Shown: positions 14,738 through 21,497, counted from the first letter of the stretch. The stretch: 22,062 nt of DNA from CAZHJG01 sp964533425 (GCA_964533425.1 CAZHJG010000016.1:1-22062), one strand, 5' to 3'. A program made the numbers and translations. Notes: generated by a model not told the origin, from the sequence alone.

Positions 14738-15220
14738 TTTTTGGCAGGTATAGTGTTTGGGGTGTAATGAAGACGCGCGGCAGCGTGAGGCTGGGGTCAA
14801 TTCATTAGGGGAAACACGAGGTGGGGGAGGTCGCGCGCAAGCAGCAGCGAGCGCAGCGGAGGCTGGGATCCTGGCGTAGGATCGCACAATGCAGCCTCGT
14901 CTCACGAGAGAGTCGCTCTCGGAGCTCGCCTCCCCCACCCGTTGCCCGGCGGCTCGCGATGCGCGACCCAGTGAGCCGCCAAGGCGAGGAAGGACCAGGC
15001 CACCCTGATGGGGTAGCGAGTGGATGACCTGGTGGCGCAGCAAATGGCTGACGCTCCAGTCCGCAGAGAGTGGGGGCTCTCCGTTTCGGCCGGACTGCCT
15101 TCCTCACATCAAGCTCGTGAAAGCAAATCCTGCATTTGATGCGAACCTCGCACCTTGTGTTATCTATACCTGCCAAAGAACAACCGTATCCCGGGAGTAA
15201 TAACTCAACCAAAATCGATT
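14738..15220 (+). ncRNA. large structured RNA, copy 2
   Basis: About 478 bases, the same layout as copy 1 with different bases. Helices: outer GGCAGGTATAG (14743-14753) with CTATACCTGCC (15164-15174), extended by TT/AA; TGTTT (14754-14758) with AAACA (14812-14816), then TAATGAA (14765-14771) with TTCATTA (14801-14807); GGTGGGGGAGG (14820-14830) with CCTCCCCCACC (14929-14939), enclosing GAGGCTG/CAGCCTC with an inner GATCCT-GGCGT-AGGATC hairpin and a CGAGAG-AGTCG-CTCTCG hairpin; GGCGGCTC (14948-14955) with GAGCCGCC (14973-14980); GAGGAAGG (14986-14993) with CCTTCCTC (15098-15105); inside it ACCAGG/CCTGGT and CAGTCCG/CGGACTG; CATCAA/TTGATG near 15107-15141. Short open frames cross it, but their peptides are Arg/Pro/Ala-rich with no family resemblance. 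Strand as argued for copy 1. Confidence 0.78.
15175..15220 (+). repeat. conserved 3' tail of the structured RNA, copy 2
   Basis: Same ordered blocks as 14573-14621: AAAGAACAAC, TCCCGGGAG, ACTCAACCAAAA, CGATT. A perfect TATAAT on the minus strand at 15238-15243 lies just outside; it would drive transcription the other way if the RNA were on the minus strand. Confidence 0.8.
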
Positions 15221-15263
15221 AGCAAGTATTTTAACCTATTATATATTTTTCTGCAAGTTTTAG

Positions 15264-15380
15264 CTATTCGGCAAACTTGATCGCGAATACGGTAGCAGGG
15301 TCGACTTGTGACAGAGCAGCCACAATACAACCAATGGCGCCTTCTACTTCGGCTTCGGTGGCGCGCTTAGTGGCTTGCTT
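15264..15380 (-). other. in-frame coding extension beyond the TAG at 15381
   Basis: Directly after the TAG at 15381-15383, the same frame stays open for 38 codons to a second TAG at 15264-15266. It reads as ordinary protein (TEAEVEGAIGCIVAALSQ, then ATVFAIKFAE). The length and composition suggest the gene once ended at 15264, or that the stop is read through at some rate. Confidence 0.5.
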
Positions 15381-15830
15381 CTATCTCGTTTTTCCAAATA
15401 AACTGGTTGTTGCTATGCTGCGCTGTACATAGGCGCGCTTGTCAGCGCCTGATACGTAGACGCTTTCACGAACCTCGACATCTCCCCGTCCACGTCGCCC
15501 GCTTACTTCGTTGACCGTGTCAAAAACTACCGCTTCGGCGTTACACACTGCATCCCACTCCGACAAATGGTGCCCATACAGATTGGTTTGGATCGCCAAT
15601 GTATCCTCTCCCGGGCCGCGATCGAGTTGGCGTTTCAATAACGTGCCACTGGAAATACCTAGCTCACAGACCTCAGTACACAACATAATTACCATGTTCG
15701 CGAGTTCACGCGTTGTCTGCCCCGTGGCATAGTGGCCGGCGTCAGCCTGCAAACGCTCCTCACCGAATACCTCACGCTGGAGACGGCTCTCCGCACGAAT
15801 ATATTCATTGCGGCAAACAGGCTCACTCAT
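15381..15830 (-). CDS. hypothetical protein, 149 aa, possibly truncated by an in-frame TAG
   Basis: I do not recognise the family. The protein is soluble and mixed helix/strand, with a charged N-terminus (RNEYIRAESRLQREVFGEE), a hydrophobic helix with two Cys (LANMVIMLCTEVCELGI) and a beta-rich second half (VVFDTVNEVSGRRGRGDVEV). It ends GKTR-TAG, but the frame continues cleanly for 38 more codons to 15264, so this may be a nonsense-mutated gene. The start ATG at 15830 lies 17 bases after a TATAAT (15848-15853) that overlaps the stop codon of tgt, so it has its own promoter with a very short leader. Confidence 0.6.
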   Translation of the reverse strand: MSEPVCRNEYIRAESRLQREVFGEERLQADAGHYATGQTTRELANMVIMLCTEVCELGISSGTLLKRQLDRGPGEDTLAIQTNLYGHHLSEWDAVCNAEAVVFDTVNEVSGRRGRGDVEVRESVYVSGADKRAYVQRSIATTSLFGKTR

Positions 15831-15847
15831 TTAGTTTATTTTACTAT

Positions 15848-15853
15848 ATTATA
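15848..15853 (-). promoter_or_regulatory. -10 box of the 149-aa gene, overlapping the tgt stop
   Basis: TATAAT on the minus strand shares bases with the TAA stop of tgt (15849-15851). It lies 17 bases from the ATG at 15830. A second box, TATAGT, is five bases closer. Confidence 0.5.
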
Positions 15854-17075
15854 CACCTTTAGTCAATCCCCCTCTGCTATAGTATGTCGTCAGCCACCGC
15901 TGTTTCAAATCAAAAAAGCTACCGTTTTCAATGCTGGCGCGGATGTCGTCTACCAGCTTAATGATGAAGTGTTCGTTGTGGATCGACAACAGCGTGTGCG
16001 CCAGCAACTCTTTGGCGTGAATGAGGTGATGCAAATAGGCACGGGTGTAGTGCTTACAGGTGTAGCACTCGCAGTCTTCAAGCAGCGGTGTAAAATCTCG
16101 GCGATAGCGGCTGGCGTCGATGTTTCTGCGCCCCTCGTAGGTGTACGCCGCACCGTTACGGGCCACCCGCGTGGGCGAGACGCAATCGAAGGTGTCGATG
16201 CCCTGTTCGATGGCCGCGAAAATGTCGTCCGGCTCGCTGATGCCGAGCATGTGCTTGGGCTTGTCCTCCGGTAATTCCTCGTTTACCCAGCGCACAATGT
16301 CGCCCAGCCGGTCTTTCTCAATAGCCCCGCCAATGCCGTAGCCATCAAACGGCAGCGCGCCCATAAACTTTCCCGCCTCTCGCCTGAGGTCCTCGTACTG
16401 CGCGCCCTGGATTACACCGAACAAAGCCTGATATGGCCGATCCTGATGCTTCTTCCTTAACTTGTTAAGTTCAGTCAAGCAACGCTCCGCCCAAGCGTGC
16501 GTGCGAGCCAAAGACTCCACTTGATAGTCATATGAGTCAACCAATGCTGTCAGCTCGTCAAAGGCAAACATGATGTCCGCACCCAGGGCATGCTGGATCT
16601 GCATCGATAACTCCGCCGTAAAGCGATGCTCGCTGCCGTTGAGATGTGAATAGAACGTTACGCCATCGTCGTCAACAAACGCCTTGCGCTCGCCTTTTTT
16701 GGCCGGTGTCAGCACCTCGGCTTCGCCGCCTACCATATCAATAACCTTCTTGTAGCCGCTGCCCAGACTCAGCACCTGAAAACCACCGGAATCGGTGAAC
16801 GTCGGCCCGTCCCAATGCATAAATTTCCCTAAGCCCCCGGCCGCCTCCACCAGCTGGTGCCCCGGCTGCAAATACAAATGATAGGCGTTGGCCAGCACCG
16901 CTTGCCCATGCACACCCCGCACCTGTTCCGACGTCAGCGCCTTAACCGTCGCCTTGGTACCCACCACCACAAACGCCGGCGTCCGGATCTCGCCGTGCGG
17001 CGTGCTTATTATGCCCGTCCGCGCCAAGGTACCATCCAGCTTGTGTTCAATCTTAAAGCCAAAACTGTTGCTCAT
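15849..17075 (-). CDS. tgt: tRNA-guanine transglycosylase (queuine/preQ1)
   Basis: 408 residues from the ATG at 17075 (MSNSFGFKIEHKLDG). The frame is open to 17105, but a TATACT seven bases before 17075 fixes the start. Tgt swaps guanine 34 of GUN-anticodon tRNAs for preQ1. Visible motifs: TFTDSGGFQVLSLG with the general-acid Asp, YGIGGAIEKD, HMLGISEPDD, the nucleophile segment TFDCVSPTRVARNG, and the zinc site CECYTC followed by a His in YLHHLIHAKELL. It is slightly longer than usual (about 375), with extra sequence near 117-140 (VLTPAKKGERKAFVDDDG), which is normal in some Tgt. No preQ1 synthesis genes are nearby, so the cell may salvage the base. Confidence 0.95.
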   Translation of the reverse strand: MSNSFGFKIEHKLDGTLARTGIISTPHGEIRTPAFVVVGTKATVKALTSEQVRGVHGQAVLANAYHLYLQPGHQLVEAAGGLGKFMHWDGPTFTDSGGFQVLSLGSGYKKVIDMVGGEAEVLTPAKKGERKAFVDDDGVTFYSHLNGSEHRFTAELSMQIQHALGADIMFAFDELTALVDSYDYQVESLARTHAWAERCLTELNKLRKKHQDRPYQALFGVIQGAQYEDLRREAGKFMGALPFDGYGIGGAIEKDRLGDIVRWVNEELPEDKPKHMLGISEPDDIFAAIEQGIDTFDCVSPTRVARNGAAYTYEGRRNIDASRYRRDFTPLLEDCECYTCKHYTRAYLHHLIHAKELLAHTLLSIHNEHFIIKLVDDIRASIENGSFFDLKQRWLTTYYSRGGLTKGV

Positions 17076-17082
17076 CTGTAAA

Positions 17083-17088
17083 AGTATA
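17083..17088 (-). promoter_or_regulatory. -10 box of tgt (leaderless type)
   Basis: TATACT on the minus strand, seven bases from the ATG at 17075. Confidence 0.65.
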
Positions 17089-17158
17089 CCAGGGACGCCT
17101 AGCAAAATCTGTCCAACGAACCCCTGAACTCGCTAAACACCACAAGTAACGAGCAGGG

Positions 17159-18376
17159 CTACTGCCGGCTAGTGTTCACCACGTTCATAACGGTCAGCAG
17201 CGTCATCAACCCTACGTGTTCGCAAATGATCTGGCCTGCCCGCTTTTGGGGTATGGCGCAGATTTCGACAAAGTGAGCTTTGGGATCCGACACGTACTGT
17301 TGAGTCTCGTTGGACAAGCCGCTATTGGCACCCAATGGCAGCAGCAGTTGCACCTTGTTTTCCAAGAGATGTTCGATATGCCGCGGCAGCCGATTACGCT
17401 CCGGTCGAGTCAGGCCCTTAAGCTGTGTCGCTTTCGCCAAAACCCCTAGGCTGTCACGGGCTTTCGCGCCTCGCTCATAATCAAACACTCCATCACCAAG
17501 CTTTTTACTCATCAGCGGCTCGCGTAGAAGAGGATTTCCTTTGATTACACCAACGCCAGCTTTGGAGGCCGCTCCGACCACAGATTTGCGTGCTATACGT
17601 GGTCCTAAATCGCGGATCACTGATTTTGGCCCGATAACCAGCTCTGGCGCTGTAACGCTCGCCACGGTCGCCAAGTCACGCTTTTCCAATAATCGCAAAA
17701 GTCCACTGGCAGCTCCAACACTGTTGGCCGCGTCCAACAAAGCGCCGTCTAAATGCACTCTGTCAAACTGCGTTTCGCTAAGAGCGCCATGAATCTTCTC
17801 TTGTGCCGCTGCTATGGCCAGAGCCGCCAATTGCGCTGCCGGTGTAAAGTCGCCTCGCCTAATCTTATCGTAGCCTTTATGCCTATACGTTTTATGTGGG
17901 AAACTTGGCAAAGGAGTAAAAATGGTCAGCACGGGCATTTCCCGATTGACCGCCTTACTCTTCAAGACGTCGGAGAGGACACTTGATTGAGCAATTGATC
18001 CCCAGCTATGCGGTTTCGCCTTATTCTTACTAATTTGATCATGGGGGTTGGCGAGCATCCACTGAGTAATAGGTTCAGGCCGGCTGCGCGGCGCCCCTTG
18101 GGCCCAACGCAATAGAATTTCGGTGCCCTTACCATAGATCAAAGAATAATCTATTTTGGCGCCCGTATCGGTTTTGAAAGAATAAAGTCCCCGATGAAGG
18201 CCATTCATTTTGCGCCACAGATCGCGCGTTACCTGATTGTCCGCCGTCTTGAAAAAGTCTTCGGCAATGTCAATGTCCGGACCGAAAGCGCCAGTCACTT
18301 CGGGTGTTAATACCACGAATTTTTCACTGGTAAGCGCGGCTGAATTAGCAATGATGTTATCTGGAAATTCACTCAT
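17159..18376 (-). CDS. hypothetical protein, 405 aa
   Basis: I do not recognise it. The start at 18376 (MSEFPDNIIANS) is chosen over the open frame to 18505 because a TATAAT (18408-18413) and an SD-like GGGAGAGG lie just before it. No signal peptide or strong membrane segment is seen. The N-terminal third has mixed charged segments and Trp residues (LWRKMNGLHRGLYSF, ILLRWAQGAP). The middle is Ala-rich helical (AAQLAALAIAAAQEKIHGAL, LLDAANSVGAASGLLRLL). The C-terminal part has basic helices and LLPLGANSGLS. The last residues are AGQIICEHVGLMTLLTVMNV. It is divergent from rarA with 113 bases between. Function cannot be guessed from this. Confidence 0.75.
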   Translation of the reverse strand: MSEFPDNIIANSAALTSEKFVVLTPEVTGAFGPDIDIAEDFFKTADNQVTRDLWRKMNGLHRGLYSFKTDTGAKIDYSLIYGKGTEILLRWAQGAPRSRPEPITQWMLANPHDQISKNKAKPHSWGSIAQSSVLSDVLKSKAVNREMPVLTIFTPLPSFPHKTYRHKGYDKIRRGDFTPAAQLAALAIAAAQEKIHGALSETQFDRVHLDGALLDAANSVGAASGLLRLLEKRDLATVASVTAPELVIGPKSVIRDLGPRIARKSVVGAASKAGVGVIKGNPLLREPLMSKKLGDGVFDYERGAKARDSLGVLAKATQLKGLTRPERNRLPRHIEHLLENKVQLLLPLGANSGLSNETQQYVSDPKAHFVEICAIPQKRAGQIICEHVGLMTLLTVMNVVNTSRQ

Positions 18377-18407
18377 AGTCTGCCTCTCCCTTACGGTAAT
18401 AACTGCC

Positions 18408-18413
18408 ATTATA
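18408..18413 (-). promoter_or_regulatory. -10 box of the 405-aa gene
   Basis: TATAAT on the minus strand with TTGCGC 16 bases upstream. An SD-like GGGAGAGG lies between it and the ATG at 18376, so this gene is leadered. Confidence 0.6.
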
Positions 18414-18477
18414 CGTCCAATATTTTGAAGCGCAATTGTAATTATTGCATAATACCAAAACCGCAAGTGGTACGAGG

Positions 18478-18483
18478 TATACT
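18478..18483 (+). promoter_or_regulatory. -10 box of rarA (leaderless type)
   Basis: TATACT followed by six bases (GGAGAT) and the ATG at 18490. The GGAG between them is too close to the ATG for a normal SD. Confidence 0.6.
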
Positions 18484-18489
18484 GGAGAT

Positions 18490-19674
18490 ATGGACACAAG
18501 ACCACTGGCGGAGCGGCTGCGGCCGGAACAGCTGAAGGACATTGTTGGGCAGGCGCACCTGGTCGGCAGCGGCAAGATTATTCATGAGATCATCGGGCAT
18601 AAGCAGCCGACCAGTTTGATTTTGTGGGGGCCGCCAGGCAGCGGCAAGACGACGTTGGCCCGAATTATTGCCCGCGAGACCGGCGCCGAATTTATCGAGC
18701 TCAGCGCTGTAACTGCCGGCAAGGCTGACGTGGTCAAGGTGATTGAGCGGGCCGAGCAGAACCGGCGGCTGGGCATGCAGACCATCCTGTTCGTCGATGA
18801 GATCCACCGCTTTAATAAGGCCCAGCAGGACGCCTTTCTACCATACGTTGAAGACGGCACGATTACGTTGATTGGCGCCACCACCGAGAACCCTAGTTTC
18901 GAGGTCATCAACCCGCTTTTGAGTCGCTCCCGTGTGCTGGTGCTCGAACCCTTGAGCAAGGATGAGATCATCGGCATCATTAAAAAAGCCGCCAAGGCCG
19001 AAAAGCTCAGCGCCAAGCTGCTGCCAGCCAAAAGCATCGACCTACTGGCCGAGCTGTCGGGTGGTGATGCGCGAGTGGCCCTCGGCAACCTGGAACTGTC
19101 ACTGCAGCTGGCCGACGGCCACCCGATCACGACCGCCATCGTCGAAACCGCCGCCCAAACCAAGGTGCCAGGCTATGACAAGAAGGGCGAATACCACTAC
19201 AACGTCATCAGCGCGTTTATCAAATCGATGCGTGGCTCCGACCCAACGGCCGCGCTGTACTACATGGCCCGGATGCTGGAAGCTGGCGAAGATCCAAAGT
19301 TTATCGCGCGGCGGATGGTGATTTTCGCCTCCGAAGACATCGGCCTGGCGGCACCGGCGGCCTTGAATCTGGCGGTTTCAACCTTCCTGGCGGTGGAGCG
19401 CATCGGCCTGCCCGAAGCCCAATATAATCTGTTCCACTGCGCCACGGTGATGGCCAAAGCACCGAAATCACGCGAGGTCGCCAATGCCATGAGCCAGGCG
19501 TTGTCCGCCGCCCGCGAGTACCCCGAAGCCCCGGTGCCACTACACTTGCGCAACGCCCCGACCAAGCTCATGAAGGATCTGGGTTACGGCAAAGGCACCA
19601 AGTGGGAAGCCGGCTTCAAGCACCCGAAAGGCTTCCTACCGGAGGAGCTGCAAGACCTGAATTTTTTTGCCTAG
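18490..19674 (+). CDS. rarA: replication-associated recombination protein RarA (MgsA), AAA+ ATPase
   Basis: 394 residues from the ATG at 18490 (MDTRPLAERLRPEQL). The frame is open from 18445, but the promoter box at 18478 rules that start out. RarA acts at stalled forks and interacts with SSB. Motifs: DIVGQAHLVG, Walker A LWGPPGSGKTTLARI near residue 45, Walker B ILFVDEIHRFNKAQQD near residue 100, sensor 1 GATTENPSFEVINPLLSR, sensor 2 GGDARVAL, then the C-terminal tetramerisation domain (YHYNVISAFIKSMRGSDPTA, EDPKFIARRMVIFASEDIG, GYGKGTKWEAGF). Length is slightly shorter than E. coli RarA (447). It ends in TAG. It stands alone, divergent from the 405-aa gene. Confidence 0.95.
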   Translation: MDTRPLAERLRPEQLKDIVGQAHLVGSGKIIHEIIGHKQPTSLILWGPPGSGKTTLARIIARETGAEFIELSAVTAGKADVVKVIERAEQNRRLGMQTILFVDEIHRFNKAQQDAFLPYVEDGTITLIGATTENPSFEVINPLLSRSRVLVLEPLSKDEIIGIIKKAAKAEKLSAKLLPAKSIDLLAELSGGDARVALGNLELSLQLADGHPITTAIVETAAQTKVPGYDKKGEYHYNVISAFIKSMRGSDPTAALYYMARMLEAGEDPKFIARRMVIFASEDIGLAAPAALNLAVSTFLAVERIGLPEAQYNLFHCATVMAKAPKSREVANAMSQALSAAREYPEAPVPLHLRNAPTKLMKDLGYGKGTKWEAGFKHPKGFLPEELQDLNFFA

Positions 19675-19696
19675 CGCTCAACTGATAAAAATTGTA

Positions 19697-19724
19697 TTGC
19701 CGGCCAGTGTATTCGTTGTATAAA
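19697..19724 (+). promoter_or_regulatory. promoter of the 95-aa gene (leaderless type)
   Basis: TTGCCG (19697-19702), a 16-base spacer, TATAAA (19719-19724), then seven bases to the ATG at 19732. Confidence 0.65.
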
Positions 19725-19731
19725 TAGTGCT

Positions 19732-20019
19732 ATGCACGAATCAGCTGATGAAGCGCCTTGGACAATCGGTCACCCCGCCCTCCGGGAGCATGATCCAGTC
19801 CGCGTAAAACCTGGCTGGAAAAGAGGCTTCGAATACGATGCCGTTGCCATGGCCGAAGAGATTCTAGAGGAGGCCAGTCGTCCTCCCGCTTGGTGCCGGG
19901 CAGCCCATCTGGCCGGCAGGCTGGCTGCGAATGCGTTTATCACGCGAACTAATAATGGCGTGTTAGCCTATGGCCTCGGTCCGAATACGTTCTGTGCCTT
20001 TGTCCCGGATGAACAATGA
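19732..20019 (+). CDS. hypothetical protein, 95 aa
   Basis: A small soluble protein with no family that I recognise. It has a Pro-rich N-terminus (EAPWTIGHPALREHDP), a helix (AVAMAEEILEEA), and a conserved-looking C-terminal half (RAAHLAGRLAANAFITRTNN, then VLAYGLGPNTFCAFVPDEQ). The start is supported by a well-formed promoter seven bases upstream, and the TGA stop is seven bases from the stop of the convergent DUF998 gene. The promoter and normal codon use argue that it is real. Confidence 0.65.
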   Translation: MHESADEAPWTIGHPALREHDPVRVKPGWKRGFEYDAVAMAEEILEEASRPPAWCRAAHLAGRLAANAFITRTNNGVLAYGLGPNTFCAFVPDEQ

Positions 20020-20026
20020 GCGCCAA

Positions 20027-20728
20027 CTATTCTTTGACGATTTGCGATCGTGACGCGACAGAAATGTCACGTTCGGGATGCGCGTAACGCCAGACCAGAT
20101 ACGGTAGCGCCACCGTCCAAACGCTGCACAGCAGAATGAAGACGTGCTGGGCCAGCGTACTTGAGCGCGATAGCATGATCAGCCAGAAGGTGAAGATGCC
20201 GAACCCGAACCAGACGCAGAGGGCGCCGTGCAGCAGCCAGCGTAGGTGCTTGGCCGATTGATAGTCGCGCATGGCCAGCCACCAGACGCACAGAATACTC
20301 AGCGTCAGACCGCCAATCGAACCGATACTGGCGATGCCGTGCACGATGAAATAAGGATCGTGCAAGGGCGAGCGACACTGGCCGACCACCGCCGAAATAC
20401 AGTCCAGTGGCAGCAAGGCGTCGACGGCCGTCAGGAGTCCAAAAATACCGAAGCCGAGCATGGCGTACGTCAGCAGTCGCGACTCGGCATTTCGCAGGCG
20501 TTGCAGCAGCCAGATAGTAACCACGCAGATCAATATCCCGCTGGCGATATCGAACGCGATAAACACCCAGTTATATGGCTGGTGCACCGCCTCCAGGTCG
20601 CTGGCCAGCCCCCGGTTGGCTACGGGATTCAGCCAATAGCCAAGTGGCCACGACGCATACAGCAACCCCGCTATCACCGTCAGCGGCGTGAAACTGAGCC
20701 AGGGCCGGCGTGCGATTTTATCTTTCAC
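20027..20728 (-). CDS. DUF998 family membrane protein
   Basis: 233 residues with about six membrane segments, starting at GTG 20728. The layout matches DUF998: a first helix (FTPLTVIAGLLYASWPLGYW), a loop with NPVANRGLASDLEAVHQPYNWVF-like sequence, then FDIASGILICVVTIWLL, MLGFGIFGLLTAVDALLP, an external loop with Cys (DCISAVVGQC), HGIASIGSIGGLTLSIL, and WFGFGIFTFWLIML. The function of the family is unknown. A TATAAT at 20739-20744 is 10 bases before the GTG, so the leader is two or three bases at most. It converges with the 95-aa gene. Confidence 0.82.
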   Translation of the reverse strand: MKDKIARRPWLSFTPLTVIAGLLYASWPLGYWLNPVANRGLASDLEAVHQPYNWVFIAFDIASGILICVVTIWLLQRLRNAESRLLTYAMLGFGIFGLLTAVDALLPLDCISAVVGQCRSPLHDPYFIVHGIASIGSIGGLTLSILCVWWLAMRDYQSAKHLRWLLHGALCVWFGFGIFTFWLIMLSRSSTLAQHVFILLCSVWTVALPYLVWRYAHPERDISVASRSQIVKE

Positions 20729-20738
20729 AATTATTACT

Positions 20739-20744
20739 ATTATA
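20739..20744 (-). promoter_or_regulatory. -10 box of the DUF998 gene (near-leaderless)
   Basis: TATAAT on the minus strand, ten bases from the GTG at 20728. Confidence 0.55.
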
Positions 20745-20826
20745 CCGCTTCAGCCTACCGAGCAGTGAACATTCTCACCGGCACGGCTTACGCACGTCAA
20801 TACTGGCGCGAAGCCCTGTTTATTGC

Positions 20827-20832
20827 TATAAT
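20827..20832 (+). promoter_or_regulatory. -10 box of tRNA-Gln
   Basis: TATAAT, 23 bases before the tRNA 5' end, with CTGGCG (20803-20808) as a weak -35 at an 18-base spacing. Confidence 0.5.
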
Positions 20833-20855
20833 CACCCCTTGTAGCGAAGAGCTAA

Positions 20856-20943
20856 TGGGGATTGGCCAAGCGGTAAGGCACTGGGTTCTGGTCCCAGGAT
20901 NNNNNNNNNNGCATCGGGGGTTCGAATCCCTCATCCCCAGCCA
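20856..20943 (+). tRNA. tRNA-Gln (anticodon CTG), interrupted by a 10-N gap
   Basis: Acceptor TGGGGAT (20856-20862) pairs with ATCCCCA (20933-20939), then discriminator G and an encoded CCA. D arm GCC-AAGCGGTAA-GGC. Anticodon arm CTGGG-TTCTGGT-CCCAG with anticodon CTG at 20888-20890. T arm GGGGG-TTCGAAT-CCCTC. Ten N at 20901-20910 fall in the variable loop. The known bases already total 78, against 75 in the E. coli homologue including CCA, so the Ns do not stand for missing sequence: the two sides overlap or come from different alleles. The 3' end also carries a 16-base repeat found again at 21985. Confidence 0.9.
20901..20910. other. assembly gap (10 N)
   Basis: A fixed-size run of ten undetermined bases inside the tRNA variable loop. 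It marks a scaffold join. Confidence 0.95.
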
Positions 20944-20948
20944 AGCAT
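20933..20948 (+). repeat. direct repeat at the tRNA-Gln 3' end, possible att site (left)
   Basis: ATCCCCAGCCAAGCAT covers the last acceptor strand, discriminator and CCA, plus five bases beyond. It is identical to 21985-22000. Tyrosine-recombinase elements often integrate at tRNA 3' ends and leave such repeats. Confidence 0.55.
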
Positions 20949-20978
20949 AAGCTTTTTATTTATCTATCCATAGTAAAT

Positions 20979-21407
20979 TTAGCTTGCGAGCCGATTGTAG
21001 GCATAATCAATAAGCCCTTTGAAAACTGTCATGCTTAAGACAATCAAAATAAGGCCGATAAAACCACTTATCTCCACGGACTGACCAAACACAAAATCTA
21101 TAACTTCTAGGAAGATAAACTTCGATAGTAGCAATATCAACCAGACGGTCACGTATAGCCCGACCTTAGCAAGCTTACCCGTTCTTTGCTTGAACCATCT
21201 TGCCACGTGCTTCTCGATTCCCAGCGTCAGATACGTTAATACTTGCAATACTATCGCAGCGGCAAAAGTAACAGAATACGAACGAGTATAAAGTATCTTT
21301 GTATAGTCATCGAAGAACCCAAGCACTACAGAATAAACTAAGGTACCAATAACCATTTCCGTGAAGAGCTGTTGGCGCTTATTACCACTATGAGTTTTGT
21401 TAACCAT
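20979..21407 (-). CDS. conserved-type membrane protein, 142 aa, unknown function
   Basis: Four hydrophobic segments: MVIGTLVYSVVLGFF, VTFAAAIVLQVLTYLTLGI, LYVTVWLILLLSKFIFLEV, and SGFIGLILIVLSMTVFKGLI. The N-terminus is basic (NKTHSGNKRQQ), with a basic loop after the second segment (ARWFKQRTGKLAK). I do not recognise a named family with confidence. The ATG at 21407 follows a TATAAT by six bases (leaderless type). Codon use is more AT-rich than in the genes left of the tRNA. It lies between the two tRNA-derived repeats, so it may be island cargo. Stop TAA. Confidence 0.78.
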   Translation of the reverse strand: MVNKTHSGNKRQQLFTEMVIGTLVYSVVLGFFDDYTKILYTRSYSVTFAAAIVLQVLTYLTLGIEKHVARWFKQRTGKLAKVGLYVTVWLILLLSKFIFLEVIDFVFGQSVEISGFIGLILIVLSMTVFKGLIDYAYNRLAS

Positions 21408-21413
21408 GACTAA

Positions 21414-21419
21414 ATTATA
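21414..21419 (-). promoter_or_regulatory. -10 box of the 142-aa membrane protein gene (leaderless type)
   Basis: TATAAT on the minus strand, six bases from the ATG at 21407. Confidence 0.65.
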
Positions 21420-21497
21420 CGCTCGGTATAAGAAATAGGGTTCTAACCTCGTAACAGATACTCAACCAGTCATTTCGAACTAATCGGTTCTGACTTT

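Noticed and set aside
14138..15212. Several open frames of about 60-135 codons across the structured RNA region on both strands
   Set aside because: The peptides are rich in Arg, Pro, Ala and Ser with no recognisable fold or motif, and the starts lack good signals. The paired, covarying helices explain the sequence better.
14121..15220. Group I or group II introns
   Set aside because: No domain V-like hairpin, no GUGYG 5' end, no P7-type core, and the copies do not interrupt a gene.
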